Notes under the pieces: generated by a model
What the model was told of the DNA's origin: nothing
What the model saw: only the letters and a program-made list of their open reading frames with translations
Databases searched by the model: none
Source of the DNA: Undaria pinnatifida
Taxonomy: Eukaryota > Sar > Phaeophyceae > Laminariales > Alariaceae
NCBI GenBank assembly: GCA_012845835.1
Contig: JABAKD010000014.1
Coordinates: 7,837,074-7,901,073, forward strand
Length of the DNA stretch: 64,000 nucleotides
Direction of reading: 5' to 3'
Shown here: positions 20,777 through 32,854 of the stretch, piece by piece
How positions within the stretch are numbered: position 1 is the stretch's first letter
Layout of the letters: every line of letters begins with the position of its first letter
Made by a program: the position numbers and the translations under genes

Positions 20777-22978
20777 CCCGAAAAACCACCAATTTCAGCA
20801 TTGTTGGCTGTCGCGGGGGCCCGTTTAGGACCGCTAGCTGTAGTGGAGGCTATGGGAATTGCGGGGGAGGGTGTCATGGAAGTGCGTGCAAATATAGTGT
20901 AAGGGGTAAAGTAGTTAACTATTTATTCCAATATGGGATAAAAAAGAGTGAGTTTTGTTTTCGAGATTTAACGAGATGAGCTCTGGGGACGCCCATCTTG
21001 CAGCGGGTAAAGGCACGGTGAACCCCCTCGCGGTTGGTGTATCCCTCCGTCCCATACTTTTATATTTATCCCGTACTACTTACAGTATTGGCAGTGTCTC
21101 TCACATGCAGTGCATCGACGAAAACCGAAACCTCTTATCATGGCAACCACTTGGTACAAAACGATACAGCCAGCAGTGGCAGTACGCGGCGGAGTAGTGC
21201 CCGGTTGCCGCTATAGTGCCGTTATTTCCCTCTATAGTGCACAAACCGGCACTATAGAGGGACTACCACCGTAATACTCGAAAGAAGGAGATATGGATCG
21301 ACCTACTGTTGCCATCGGCGTGCCGCGGGAGCGTGTCCACCACCTTCGCGCGAAGGCAGTTACGTGCTTGAAGGATGGATTAGTGGCCGAAACAACGCGT
21401 GGTGAAGTTGATGGAGGCTTATGTGCGAGTAGGCCATTCGGATTGAAAGACGAGTGTGGGTAGACCGTTCAGCTTGAAGGCGAGCGAGCGAGCGGACGAG
21501 CGTATGGTATTCAGATTGGAGGGCGACGAGAGGCGTGACCAGATTGCGGCTTGGGGCGGAGACAGGTGGGGGGGAGGGGGGGTGTACTCAGTTTGTGCAT
21601 CTAGCCGTACTCGTATGGCCATAGACCCTCGCATACCTACTATGCCGGGACGGAGAACGTCGGGTTTTCACCAACCACGCGCAAATTGCTTGCACCAAGC
21701 GCGAAGCGCAGTGAGGTGTTCGGCGAGTCGCATGAAGGATGAACTGCATCCTTTCAAGAATCATTCGTAAGACGGGCTTCGGCACCGTTTGCCTATCGTC
21801 TTGTTTATGGATGACATCGCCAATGAGTTACTTTGTTTTTTGGTGTGAGCGCTCCAGAGACAGCAATGGGTATTGCCATGTAACTGTCTCGTGGGTTCCT
21901 TACCATATTCACACTCCGCGATGCGATCATTCCCCTTGTGCGGGGTTAGGGTTCTCCACCCCGCACAATATGATCTACTCGATAACCATCAAGGCGACCG
22001 CCAAGAACAAAACAAATAAAGCGATACCTTGGTTGTCTAGCTCATGCAGTGATTGTCATGCTTTACAGTGCCGTTGCCAACCAACGCCAACCTCAATTCA
22101 CATACAATGTTTTACAGCGTCGGTGCCAAAACATATATTCTAGGGGCAGGCTCTCGCACTTCGGCTGCTCTAGCTCGTAAGAGGTGGCGGCTTGAGGAGG
22201 GGGCGGGGTGGTTTTCGGTCATGAGGAGCAAATTTTATTCGGAGCATCGAACTAAACATGCTCGGAAAGGCAAGCTACATTGAACCAAATAAACACAAGT
22301 TCTTCGTGGGCTCAGCCAGCCTTGCCCCTGTGGTGTAAAGGGGAAACATGTACCTTGCTGTCACCAGTATCATAGACTCTCTACAGATGAATGAGCGTGA
22401 AGTTCACACGAGTTCACTTGACCGTGACTCCGAACGTTCTACCGACGAGTGCTGCGATAGGGTTAGCGGCTGCTTGTTCTGGAGCACTTCGCTAGATGAG
22501 CTCTGTACCTCACGCGAAAGGCACATGTTGATAAAAAATAAAAAAGGACGTAGGCGCCTGATGAACTCCCGTGTGGCACATGCACAGATCGTAAAACGTT
22601 TCAAAACACCTGTAGGGACTTTCAAAGATATCGGCTTTTGAAGCACCCATTCCAAGGTAGAAATGTTGTGGCCAAAAAGCGATAGTCCTAATCGTAGCAC
22701 ACCTCATTATCCAGGATCGTTGTTGCCGAACGTCAACGGCGTGGATGCATCGTCGCCTGTATCAGGAAAGCACTGGCAAATTTACCGCCCACCAAATGTT
22801 GTCGCTGCGTAGCCATGAGGACAACGCATACTACGGACGCATCGCGCAAGGAAGCGTTTGTTTTGAATAGACTACGTAGTAGAAGTACCCTGCCCCGGGC
22901 CAAAAAACACAAGAAGAGACGAGCTGCGAGTGTCTTTCGTTTTCCAGTCTGTCTGTGATCACGGATAAACTGTAGTGC
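20777..22978. other. intergenic, no gene seen
   Basis: Short open frames only. It contains the hairpin at 21226-21261 and three degenerate 35-40-bp units near 21429-21535 (ATTCGGATTGAAAGACGAG, TTCAGCTTGAAGGCGAG, ATTCAGATTGGAGGGCGACG). Confidence 0.4.
21226..21261. other. strong hairpin (14-bp stem, 8-base loop)
   Basis: TCCCTCTATAGTGC is followed by an 8-base loop and its exact complement GCACTATAGAGGGA. A related half copy (CTATAGTGCCG) lies just upstream at 21210-21220. It may be the tip of a small transposon or a structured 3' element. No function is shown. Confidence 0.7.
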
Positions 22979-23372
22979 GTTAGGGGACGGGTGCATTACG
23001 GGGGCTGAATTGAGTACTTTAGCTAGGGGGCCGGTGCATTATGCTGGTGTTTTTTACTGTTTCTGGTACGATTTCGTAGCAACGTCGCTGTTTCGCTTGT
23101 TTCCGGTACGATTTCGTGCCAAAGCTCGTTGTTGTTGATTGGTTCTGGTACGACTTCGTACTAAAATTTCGCTTTCCGGTACGATTTCGTACCAATGGCC
23201 GCTGTTTTTGACTGTTTCCGGTACGATTTCGTACCAAAGGTGTGATATTTCATACTAGTGGCGCTGTTGTGCTTGTTTCCGGTACGATTAATGCACCGGT
23301 CCCCAACTGAAATACCCCGGTCTCCTAGGCACAAATCCCGGGTTCGGTCCCCTAATGCACCGGTCCCCTAAC
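22979..23372. mobile_element. MITE-like element with near-palindrome array
   Basis: The ends are inverted: GTTAGGGGACGGGTGCATTA on the left and TAATGCACCGGTCCCCTAAC on the right, with one mismatch. A second, inner pair (GGGGCCGGTGCATTA near 23027 and its inverse near 23287) is nested inside. The interior holds copies of GGTACGATTTCGTACC starting at 23065, 23105, 23147, 23178 and 23220, and a half copy at 23281. No coding frame is evident. Confidence 0.6.
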
Positions 23373-24512
23373 ACATTACAAAACGCTGTAACTCCACGGC
23401 CGACTGCTGATAGTTTTGTTCTCTGTCTGACTCTCTGGCTCGTGCTGCGATATGAGTAGAGCACTTTCCCCCCCCCCAAAAAATCTGACCGATGTGCTCT
23501 TCCAATGATTGATCGGACAAAATATCCAATCAATATTCATTGGAGTCTTGCTTGAGTGTTTCGATATAGGATACCTACGGATATAGGACGCATTCCCATC
23601 GGCAGGCCATGAGATCGTCCATCGAGTTAATCCTATGTATCGTCTCAGTTTTGGCGTTTGTGTGAGGGTGCAAGGGTATAGGCTTCCTCAAGCGAGGAGG
23701 CTCGGGAAAATTACGTTCGCCCCTGCCGTCGTGTTGATTCTCTTCCCAAGGGTTTACCACCCTTGAGGGTTTATCGTCCCTCATGGGCAATATCAATACA
23801 CACCAGCACAATAACATAATTTAGAACGAGTTTGACACCTAGGGAAGAGGACGGGGAGAGTAAGGTGACATCCCCGTCCCACGAACCGCCACTCATGTCC
23901 CTAGAAACATGCTTTTCCACACGGTACCTGGTCGGCAGTAGGGTCCCGACTTAAGAGCGCTTCAGAACAGGTAGGTTTCACCACTTCTATCTCTGTGCCA
24001 CCTTTATACAAAAATCGGTGCAATATACCTCGTAGGTTTTGTATAGGAGTCCCAATCAGATAGCTGGATAGGGCGTCACAAGCGCCAAAGCGGATTTGAC
24101 CGCTCCTTTTTCTCTTATCACCGACCCTCTAATATCGGGTACTCCTTAGCTGGTGTCTTACAATAGAAGCTCTTAAAATGGGAAATCCTCTGAATAACTA
24201 AGGAGGGTTTGAAATTAACCAGCGGAGGTCATTCAGAGAGCTTGAAAAAACATTTTAATGCAGTATTCGGGGGGAGCCAATGGGCCGTGATACCTCAGAT
24301 CGACTAGGAAAATACGATCAAAGCAGGAGGCATGACACGCCGAGAGCATGCGCCGTTGTTGTGATGCGTTAGCGCACGACTCCCTCAATCCCCCCCAACT
24401 GATGTGGAATCGTAACAGTAGTGTGGAGTCATCCCACCGTAAGCATCCCACTGCTCTACCGGCCAACCAAGCTGATACTATTACGAGACTATAAGTTTCA
24501 GGGCTAGCGAAT
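23373..24512. other. no gene seen
   Basis: AT/GC-balanced sequence without a supported gene. A motif CCTCAGATCGACTAGGAAAATA near 24292 is repeated at about 24929 (CTCAGATCGACAAGGAAAATA). That suggests more dispersed-repeat material around the next element. Confidence 0.35.
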
Positions 24513-24767
24513 GAGCCATCCCACGGTAGGGTTGCAGCATCATCAGTCTCTGAGCTCCTCACATGAGGAACTCAATATTTCACTCGAGAAATGAATTCGA
24601 AGGGCATTCGGTCGCACAACCCGACCAATCTTCTACGCCTTAGTTCAAAAATATAATGTACTCGTGGAATTACTTCATTGACCGGCAGTTCCTCACATGA
24701 GGAACTCAATCGCCCAGGGACGTTTTGGCGCAATCATACAACTGCAACCCCTACCATGGGATGACTC
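24513..24767. mobile_element. MITE-like element, family 1 copy 2
   Basis: The left end GAGCCATCCCACGGTAGGG and right end CCTACCATGGGATGACTC are inverted repeats of about 26 bp. GAAT flanks both sides (24509-24512 and 24768-24771), a possible 4-bp target duplication. The 255-bp interior resembles 18316-18611. It is non-coding. Confidence 0.65.
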
Positions 24768-26500
24768 GAATAGCAGTGTCGGGCGGGTTGTTGCGTGAGA
24801 ACGAATGCCTTCGAAGTAATGTTTGGGGTGAGACATTGGGGTGAGATATTGAGATACTGCTGTTAGTAGCTCAGAAAATTCTTAGAATCTGATGCACTTC
24901 TATCGTGGGACGACTCAAAACCCTCGCGATAACTCAGATCGACAAGGAAAATAACCAGTACCAAAATAGCGTGACGTCGGCTACATAAATCACCACCATA
25001 TATATAGAGTATAAATACATCGCACCCACTCTCCCTTGACTGCCGTGACTGTTGTGGAATGACAATAGAGTAAATGCACCCGTACAATGTACAATCCACG
25101 AACGATGCCTTTCGGAACGTTGCTGCCAGCGAAAAAATATGTTTACCTCGTCAATAAATGACAAAAAGAGTCGTACTTGATAAAACACTAAGCGGCATTT
25201 CTTGTTGTTGGTAGTTGGCAAGAAAGATTGGAATTGCAGTAGTAGTAGTAGTTCAGGATATGTGTTGTTGTGCCATAAAAATGTGCAACAAACGCTACAT
25301 CGAAGATTTTTGTTCATCTGCAGGTCCTGGACCAGGACTAACAAACGTCCTTACAAGATCGTTTAGTCTTTAGCCAAAATCTAAATGTTCCAGACGGAAG
25401 CTCTTGTCTTAATCTTCTTGCCGAAACTCTTTGCCAACAAAACGAGACAGCATCCGTTATAATAAGAGAACTTAATGCAGAACAGGTTATAACCGGTAGG
25501 ATATAAGATAAAAGTCGTTACATCACCCGAACGTGCACATCGTAAAACCAAACAAAAGACATCGAAACCTACCTCCTGATTAACGATGCCACCGAGCATC
25601 GCTAGTATTAATAGCGGTGGTCGATAGCTGCACCAATACAAAGTTTTGACTCTATTAAATAAATGAAGGAGGTTATAACCGTTCTTGTCATTAGCCCTCC
25701 TGAGTATATCCTAAAATAAATACCAACTGCATGTATGATATGTCTGTAGGTATTGTACTGGCAGTGGTACGTGGATGGACGGAGTGGCTAGTTCGTGGAA
25801 GCCGCTGCTTCTGGAGGTACGCGGGCGGTAGGTACGTATATATCCTATACTGTCGGTCGTTCGTTGGCGTTCGCGAAAGGAAGGCAGGGGGTAGAGGGCA
25901 GGGAGCAGAACCACAGTCCGATTGAAGCGACTGATGCCACGATAGCCCCTCCAAAAACAGCGATATATTTTAACGAACGTTTCACGGCTGCTCGACACAA
26001 GGAAATATACCGTTGTAAAGGAACTATCCATGTAGCATTTTGTGTGCAAAGGAAGGTGTATCGATTGGTGACGTTGGGGAGGGTGTCGAGGGACACCGTA
26101 TTTCAGGAGATACCACCGGGAGCTGGTTTGAAACCGACGATATCGAAAAAGAAAAGTTGAGGGGGCTACCGTAGAACAACTCAAGTGTCGGCGCGAGAGT
26201 TCCACTCGCTCGACCACATCTATACGATAGGCAGGTATCCAATCTCACCCGGTACAAGAGTAGGCCAGGTGGGCGAAAAAAGGTCTAGGAAACGAATACT
26301 AAACGAAAGAACACCGGGACTACGAATGTGGTGCCCCGCCGTAGTGCTGGCATGGCCGTATGCTTAACAAAGCGGAGGCAATGTGGTGCGATCGACATAG
26401 TTAAAAAGCTTCTAATTTCTGACCATCTTGGCGCTCTCTAAACAGACAAGGGCAAGAAGGAACCGCGGTGGGAAGATAATTGCCAGGTGCCAGGTGCTAG
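24768..26500. other. no gene seen; contains dispersed repeat copy 2
   Basis: Short frames only. 25930-26182 is the partner of 1457-1701. From 24.77 to 25.93 kb I see nothing specific beyond the small repeated CTCAGATCGAC motif. Confidence 0.35.
25930..26182. repeat. dispersed repeat, copy 2
   Basis: Homologous to 1457-1701 in the same orientation and diverged throughout. Shared blocks include GGCTGCTCGACACAAGGAA and ACCGTATTTCAGGAGATAC. Confidence 0.55.
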
Positions 26501-28702
26501 GTGACAGGTACAGCGACAGTGGGGCCTGCTGCATCTATGGCTTGAAGATCGTTGCCACGTAGAAAGGGAGGCATGGGGTCTCGTCGGGGGCCGGAGCCGA
26601 ACCTCTTGCCCGTGGTGGCGGGATGGGGTCTAGAGGTGTGTTATTCTCCCGTATGTGCAACATTCGTTATCTTCTGTTTGAAAAATCTATGCATGCATGT
26701 CACGATTTTTCACGTCAGTAACCGCTATGGTATTTCCCCAACATATGGCTAGGATACGATCTTTTCTGTTCATATGCGTCATCCGGTGTAGTAGTTAGTG
26801 TGATACCGTACGGGTATATATATATATATATGTTGATAGCTTGTATGGTAGTCTGAGCGCGGGCCTGCTGCATTTGGGCCATACACATCGTTGCCCCGTA
26901 GGAAGGGAGGCATGGGGACTCGTCGGGTGCAGGAGCCGAGCCTTTCGCTCGTGGTGGCAGGAGGGGGTCTCGAGGTGTGTGTTTTCTCCTGTTGTATGTG
27001 CAAGATTTATGATCTTCTGTTTGAAAAATCCTTTCTAGTCACGATCTTTCACGTCAGTAACCGCTATAGTATTTCCCCAATATATCGCTAGGATGCGATA
27101 TCTTTTGTTCATGTGCGTCATACAGTATAGATAGTGTGATACCGTACGGGTATATATATATGTTGATAGCTTGTATGGTAGTCTGAGCGCGGGCCTGCTG
27201 CATTTGGGCCATGAACATCGTTGCCCCGTAGGAAGGGGGGCATAGGGACTCGTCGGATGCAGGAGCATAGCCTTTCGCTCGTGGTGGCAGGAGGGGGTCT
27301 CGAGGTGTGTTATTCTCCCGTATGTATGTGCAAGATTCGGTATCTTCTGTTTGGAAAATCCATTCATGTCACGATTTTTCACGTCAATAACCGCCATAGT
27401 ATTTCCCTATTATTTGGCTAGGATACGATCCTTTTTGTTCATGTGCGTCATACAGTATAGTGTGATACCGAACGGAAATATATATATGTTGATAGCTCGT
27501 ACGGTAGTCTGAGCGCGGGTTGGCTGCATTTATTCCATGAACATAGTTGCCCCGTAGGAAAAGAGGCATGGGGACTAGTCGGGGGCAGAAGCCGAGCCTT
27601 TCGCTCGTGGTGGCAGGAGGGGGTCTCGAGGTGTGTTATTCTCCCGTATGTGCAAGATTCGGTATCTTCTGTTTGGAAAATCCATTCATGTCACGATTTT
27701 TCACGTCAGTAACCGCCATAGTATTTCCCTATTATTTGGCTAGGATACGATCCTTTTTGTTCATGTGCGTCATACAGTATAATAGTGTCATACCGTACGG
27801 GTATATGTATGTTAATGCCTCGTACAGTCGTCTGAGCGGGTGCCTGCTGCATTTATGCAATGAACATCGTTGCCCCGTAGGAAGGGAGACATGGGGACTC
27901 GTCAGGGGCAGAAGCTGAGCTTTTTGCTTGTTGTGGCAGGAGGGCCTCGAGGTGTGTTATTCTCCCGTATGTGCAAGATTCGGTATCTTCTGTTTGGAAA
28001 ATCCATTCAAGTCACGATTTTTCTCGTCAGTAACCGCCATAGTATTTTCCTATTATATGGCTAGGATGCGTTTTTTTTTGTTGATGTGCGTCATACAGTA
28101 TAGTGTGATACCGTACGGAAATATATATATATGTTGATAGCTCGTACGGTAGTCTGAGCGCGGGTTGGCTGCATTTATGCCATGAACATCGTTGCCTCGT
28201 AGAAAAGAGGCATGGGGACTTGTCGGGGGCAGAAGCCGAGCTTTTCGCTCGTGGTGGCAGGAGGGGGTCTCGAGGTGTGTTATTCTCCCGTATGTGCAAG
28301 ATTCGGTATCTTCTGTTTGGAAAATCCATTCAAATCATGATTTTTCTCGTCAGTAACCGCCATAGTATTTTCCTATTATATGGCTAGGATGCGATCTTTT
28401 TTGTTGATGTGCGTCATACAGTATAGTGTGATACCGTACGGAAATATATATATGTTGATAGCTCGTACGGTAGTCTGAGCGGGTGCCTGCTGCATTTATG
28501 CAATGAACATCGTTGCCCCGTTGGAAGGGAGGCATGGGGACTCGTCAGGGGCAGAAGCTGAGCTTTTTGCTTGTTGTGGCAGGAGGGCCTCGAGGTGTGT
28601 TATTCTCCCGTATGTATGTGCAATATTCGGTATCTTCTGTTTGGAAAATCCATTCAAGTCACGATTTTTCTCGTCAGTAACCGCCATAGTATTTTCCTAT
28701 TA
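26500..28702. repeat. ~325-bp satellite array, block 1
   Basis: Tandem units contain TTGCCCCGTAGGAAGGGAGG, GTCTCGAGGTGTGTTATTC, CACGATTTTTCACGTCAGTA, ATATGGCTAGGATACGATC, GTGTGATACCGTACGGGT and a short (TA)n run. Successive TTGCC(C)CGTAGGA marks at 26891, 27221, 27547, 27870, 28192 and 28513 give spacings of 330, 326, 323, 322 and 321 bp. Frames of 60-120 codons recur in every unit on both strands, but unit lengths are not multiples of three, so I read it as non-coding satellite. Confidence 0.9.
28694..28702. repeat. 9-bp target duplication, left
   Basis: TTCCTATTA directly precedes the foldback element and is repeated at 30402-30410. It is native satellite sequence. Confidence 0.85.
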
Positions 28703-29265
28703 GAGCGATGGCCGAAATCGGGTACACCCGATTGACCTATGGCCGTTATCGGGTACCCCTTGAACACACTGTCCCACAACGACTCAGGACGACATCTCAT
28801 TGGTCGAAACCACACCGCATCCGAACGCAGCCACATGTCCATCGGGTGTACCCGATTATGGCTGAACAAGTCCTCGACATGTACCCGACTCGCATACAAG
28901 CTACCCGATTATGGCCGGACTACTCGACCACCAGCCCACACGCACACACGCACGCGCAGCGGGCGCGAACTCGCGCCACGTCAGGAGGCGGGGCATTGTT
29001 TGTTCCTCCGTCTCGGAGCTCTTTTTTTTCGGACATCTTTTTCCGAAGTTTTTTTTTGTGGACCTTGAAGTCGCAGTTAGGCCATTTCTTACGCAGTCGG
29101 ATACCGCCAGTCGAAAACGGCCCTTCTCGACTGGATTCTTCTGGTACTTCTTAACGTCAGTCGAGCCGATTTCTTATTCTTATCATCAGTCGAGCCGACT
29201 TTATAGTTTTGGTGCTCTTCCTAGAGGCGGTTGGTGTGAGGGAGTACTTCTGTACAGCAGTCGAA
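28703..29265. repeat. left terminal inverted repeat of the foldback element
   Basis: It pairs with 29838-30401 over about 563 bp with scattered substitutions and a few indels. Open frames in it are mirrored on the opposite strand in the partner and are not genes. Confidence 0.8.
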
Positions 29266-29837
29266 ATCGGTTGGCAGCTCTGCGCTTCGCGCTTTCTTCG
29301 CGAGGAACGGCTCGACGAACCCTCGTCCCAGCGAGTTGGTGGCTTTGGGCTTAGCCGAAAGCCGCCAAAGAAAGCCACGTTCATGGAGTTGCACTCAGCC
29401 GAGAGCCGCCAAAGCTACAGCAGCCGCAGCGGTTGTGGGCAGCATGGGATCGAGACGCGCGCTGCTGCCGTCGTGTGATACACGCTGCTGGCGAGCAAAA
29501 CTAGGAATGCGCCACGCTGACTTGCTGCGAGAAGCAACAGCTGGGATAGCGAAGCCAGCGTCAACGCCTTGTATGGTACTGCAGTGTGGTACCTGGTATG
29601 GGTGTGTGGCCGTGTGGGTGTGTGTTTGGTGGTGGGACGAGCGATGCGATCGGTTCAAAAAACACGTAAAAAACTTTTTCGACTGAGATTTTTGACCGGA
29701 GTATCCAGTCGGAATTCTCAGTCGAAAACAGTTTAGTCAAAAAAGCCCTTTTTCGACTGCGTAAGAAAGCTCGATTTGGGCTTTAGTCGAAAACACATCC
29801 GACTGCATAAGAAATGGCCTTAGCATCCCTTAACCTC

Positions 29838-30401
29838 TCGACTGCTGTACAGCAGTACTCCCTCACACCAACCGCCTGTAGGAAGAGCACCAAAACTATA
29901 AAGTCGGCTCGACTGACGATAAGAATAAGAAATCGGCTCGACTGACGTTAAGAAGAAGTACCAGAAGAATCCAGTCCAAAAGGGCCGTTTTTGACTGGCG
30001 GTATTCGACTGCGTAAGAAAAGGCCTAACTGCGACTTGAGGTCCACAAAAAAGAACTCCGGAAAAAAATGTCCGGAAAAATAGAGCTCCGAGACGGAGGA
30101 ACAAACAATGCCCCGCCTCCTGACGTGGCGCGAGTTCGCGCCCGCTGCGCGTGCTTGTGTGCGTGTGGGCTGGTGGTCGAGTAGTCCGGCCATAATCGGG
30201 TAGCTTGTATGCGAGTCGGATACATGTCGAAGACTTGTTCAGCCATAATCGGGTACACCCGATGGACATGCGGCTGCGTTCGCATGCGGTGTGGTTTCGA
30301 CCAATGAGATGTCGTCCTGAGTCGTTGTGGGACAGTGTGTTCAAGGGGTACCCGATAACGGCCATAGGTCAATCGGGTGTACCCGATTTCGGCCATCGCT
30401 C
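29838..30401. repeat. right terminal inverted repeat of the foldback element
   Basis: Inverted partner of 28703-29265. It ends in CGGCCATCGCTC, directly followed by the repeated TTCCTATTA. Confidence 0.8.
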
Positions 30402-32639
30402 TTCCTATTATATGGCTAGGATGCGATCTTTTTTGTTGATGTGCGTCAGACAGTATAGTGTGATACCGTACGGAAATATATATATATATATGTTGATAGC
30501 TCGTACGGTAGTCTGAGCGCGGGTTGGCTGCATTTATGCCATGAACATCGTTGCCCCGTAAGAAGGGAGGCATGGGGACTCGTCGGGTGCAGGAGCCGAG
30601 CCTTTCACTCGTGGTGGCCGAAGGGGGTCTCAAGGTGTGTTATCCTCCCGTATGTGCAAGATTTTGTATCTTCTGTTTGGAAAATCCATTCATGTCACGA
30701 TTTTTCACGTCAGCAACCGCCATACATAGTATTTCCCTATTATATGGCTAGGATGCGATCCTTCTTGTTCATGTGCGTCATAGCGTGATACCGCACGGGT
30801 ATATATATATATATATGTTGATAGCTCGTACGGTAGTCTGAGCGCGGGTCGGCTGCATTTATGCCGTGAACATCGTTGCCCCGTAGGAAAAGAGGCATGG
30901 GGACTTGTCGGGGGCAGAAGCCGAGCCTTTCGCTCGTGGTGGCAGGAGGGGGTCTCGAGGTGTGTTATTCTCCCGTATGTGCAAGATTCGGTATCTTCTG
31001 TTTGGAAAATCCATTCATGTCACGATTTTTCACGTCAGTAACCGCCATAGTATTTCCCTATTATTTGGCTAAGAGGGTACGATCCTTTTTGTTCATGTGC
31101 GTCATACAGTATAATAGTGTCATACCGTACGGGTATATGTATGTTAATGCCTCGTACAGTCGTCTGAGCGGGTGCCTGCTGCATTTATGCCATGAACATC
31201 GTTGCCCCGTAGGAATGGAGGCATGGGGACTCGTGGGGGACAAGAGTCGAGCCTTTCACTCGTGGTGGCAGGAGGGGGTCTCGAGGAGTGTGTTTACTCC
31301 TGTATGTGCAAGATTCGGTATATTCTGTTTTGAAAATTCATTAAGGTCACGATTTTTCATGTCAGTAACCGATATAGTGCTTCCCTATTATGCTGCTAGG
31401 GCGCGATCCTTTTTGTTCATGTGCGTCATAGTGTGATACTGTACGGGTATATGTTTAGATTCGGCCTCGAAAGGCTGTGTGCCCCACTTTTAATTTAACA
31501 TATATATGTTGATAGCTCGTACAGCACTCTGAGCGGGGGCCTGCTGCACTTATGCCATGAACATCGTTGCCCCGTGGGAAGAGAGGCATGGGGACTCGTC
31601 GGGTGCAGGAGCTGAGCCTTTCGCTCGTAGTGGCAGGAGGGGGTCGCGAGGTGCGTGTTTTCTCCTGCATGTGCAAGATTTTGTATCTTCTCTTTGAAAA
31701 ATCCGTTCAAGTCACGATTTTTCACGTCAATAACCGCCATAGTACTTCCCTATTATTATATGGCTAGGATACGATCTTTTTTGTTCACGTGCGTCATACA
31801 GTATAGTGTAATACCGTACGGGTATATATATATTTGTTGATAGCTTGTACGGTAGTCTGAGCGGGGGCCTGCTGCATTTATGCCATGAACATCGTTGCCC
31901 CGTAGGAAGGGAGGCATGGTGACTCGTCGGGTGCAGGAGCTGAGCCTTTCGCTCGTGGTGGCAGGAGGGGGTCTCGAGGTGCGTGTTCTCTCCTTCATGT
32001 GCAAGATTCGGTGTCTTCTGTTTGGAAAATCCATTCATGTCACGATTTTTCACGTCAATAACCACCATAGTACTTCTCTATTCTATGGCTAGGATGCGAT
32101 CCTTTTTGTTCACGTGGGTCATACATTGTAGTGTGATACCGTACGGGTATATATATATGCTGATAGCTTGTACAGTAGTCTGTGCCGGGGCTTGCTGCAT
32201 TTATGCCATGAGCATCGTTGCCCCGCAGGAAGGGAGGCATGGCGACTCGTCGGGGGCAAAAGCCGAGCCTTTTGCTCGTGGTGGCAGAAGGGGGTCTCGA
32301 GGTGGCGTATGTGCAAGATTCGGTATCTTCTGTTTGGAAAATCCATTCATGTCACGATTTTTCACATCAATAACCGCCATAGCATTTCCCTATTATTTGG
32401 CTAGGATGCGATGCTTTTAGTTCATATGCGTCATACAGTTTAAATAGTGTGATACTGTACGGGTATATATATATGTTGATGGCTTGTACAGTAGTCTGAG
32501 CGGGTGCCTGCTGCATTTATGCCATGAAGATCGTTGCCCCGTAGGAAGGGAGGCATGGGGACTCGTCGGGGGCAGAAGCCGAGCCGTTCGCTTGTGATGG
32601 CAGAAGGGGGACCGAGGTGTGTTATTCTTCCGGATGCAA
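30402..32639. repeat. ~325-bp satellite array, block 2
   Basis: About seven units in the same orientation and phase as block 1. One unit carries an extra stretch of about 45 bp (31453-31499, TTAGATTCGGCCTCGAAAGG...) not seen in other units. Confidence 0.88.
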
Positions 32640-32854
32640 AAATTATCGAAGTATGAGAAAATATGGGTTTTGTACGTACGTAAGAAATATGACCAATCAG
32701 ATCAATGCGGTCATTCGTAGTCGTATGAGCGATAGCATTTGGCACACCTGGCCCAGCTGTGTAGGCGACGACCTGCACGTGGAGCGCGTAGGGGAGCAGA
32801 GTCAGAGCTACAGGTCCAAGGTGTGATACAGACTAGGTTAAAGCTAGTTTAAGT
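32640..32854 (+). repeat. split direct repeat A1 of the YR element
   Basis: It matches 37660-37864, sharing ATATGGGTTTTGTACGTACG, CACCTGGCCCAGCTGTGTAG and GAGTCAGAGCTACAGGTCC. Confidence 0.85.

Larger units (their letters stand above)
28703..30401. mobile_element. Mutator-like foldback element, non-autonomous, 1.7 kb
   Basis: The element begins GAGCGATGGCCG and ends with the inverse, flanked by 9-bp duplications of satellite sequence. Terminal inverted repeats are about 563 bp (28703-29265 and 29838-30401). Both contain several copies of an ATCGGGTA/ACCCGATT motif and a subterminal CGACTGCGTAAGAAA motif that also occurs in the centre. The 572-bp core has no transposase frame. Long TIRs with 9-bp target duplications are known for Mutator-like elements. 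The family call rests on that structure alone, and other foldback types remain possible. Confidence 0.75.

Noticed and set aside
23850-24130. Possible rRNA or organelle-derived fragment
   Set aside because: The GC-rich, structured look suggested it, but I could not match any conserved rRNA block.
28703-30401. Frames of 148-202 codons in the foldback element as a transposase
   Set aside because: They lie in the inverted ends, appear mirrored on the opposite strand, and show no transposase motif.
26500-32640. Recurring frames of 60-186 codons in the 325-bp satellite as a gene family
   Set aside because: Frames occur on both strands of every unit, most lack an ATG at the natural start, and spacings of 326, 323 and 322 bp break the phase from unit to unit.
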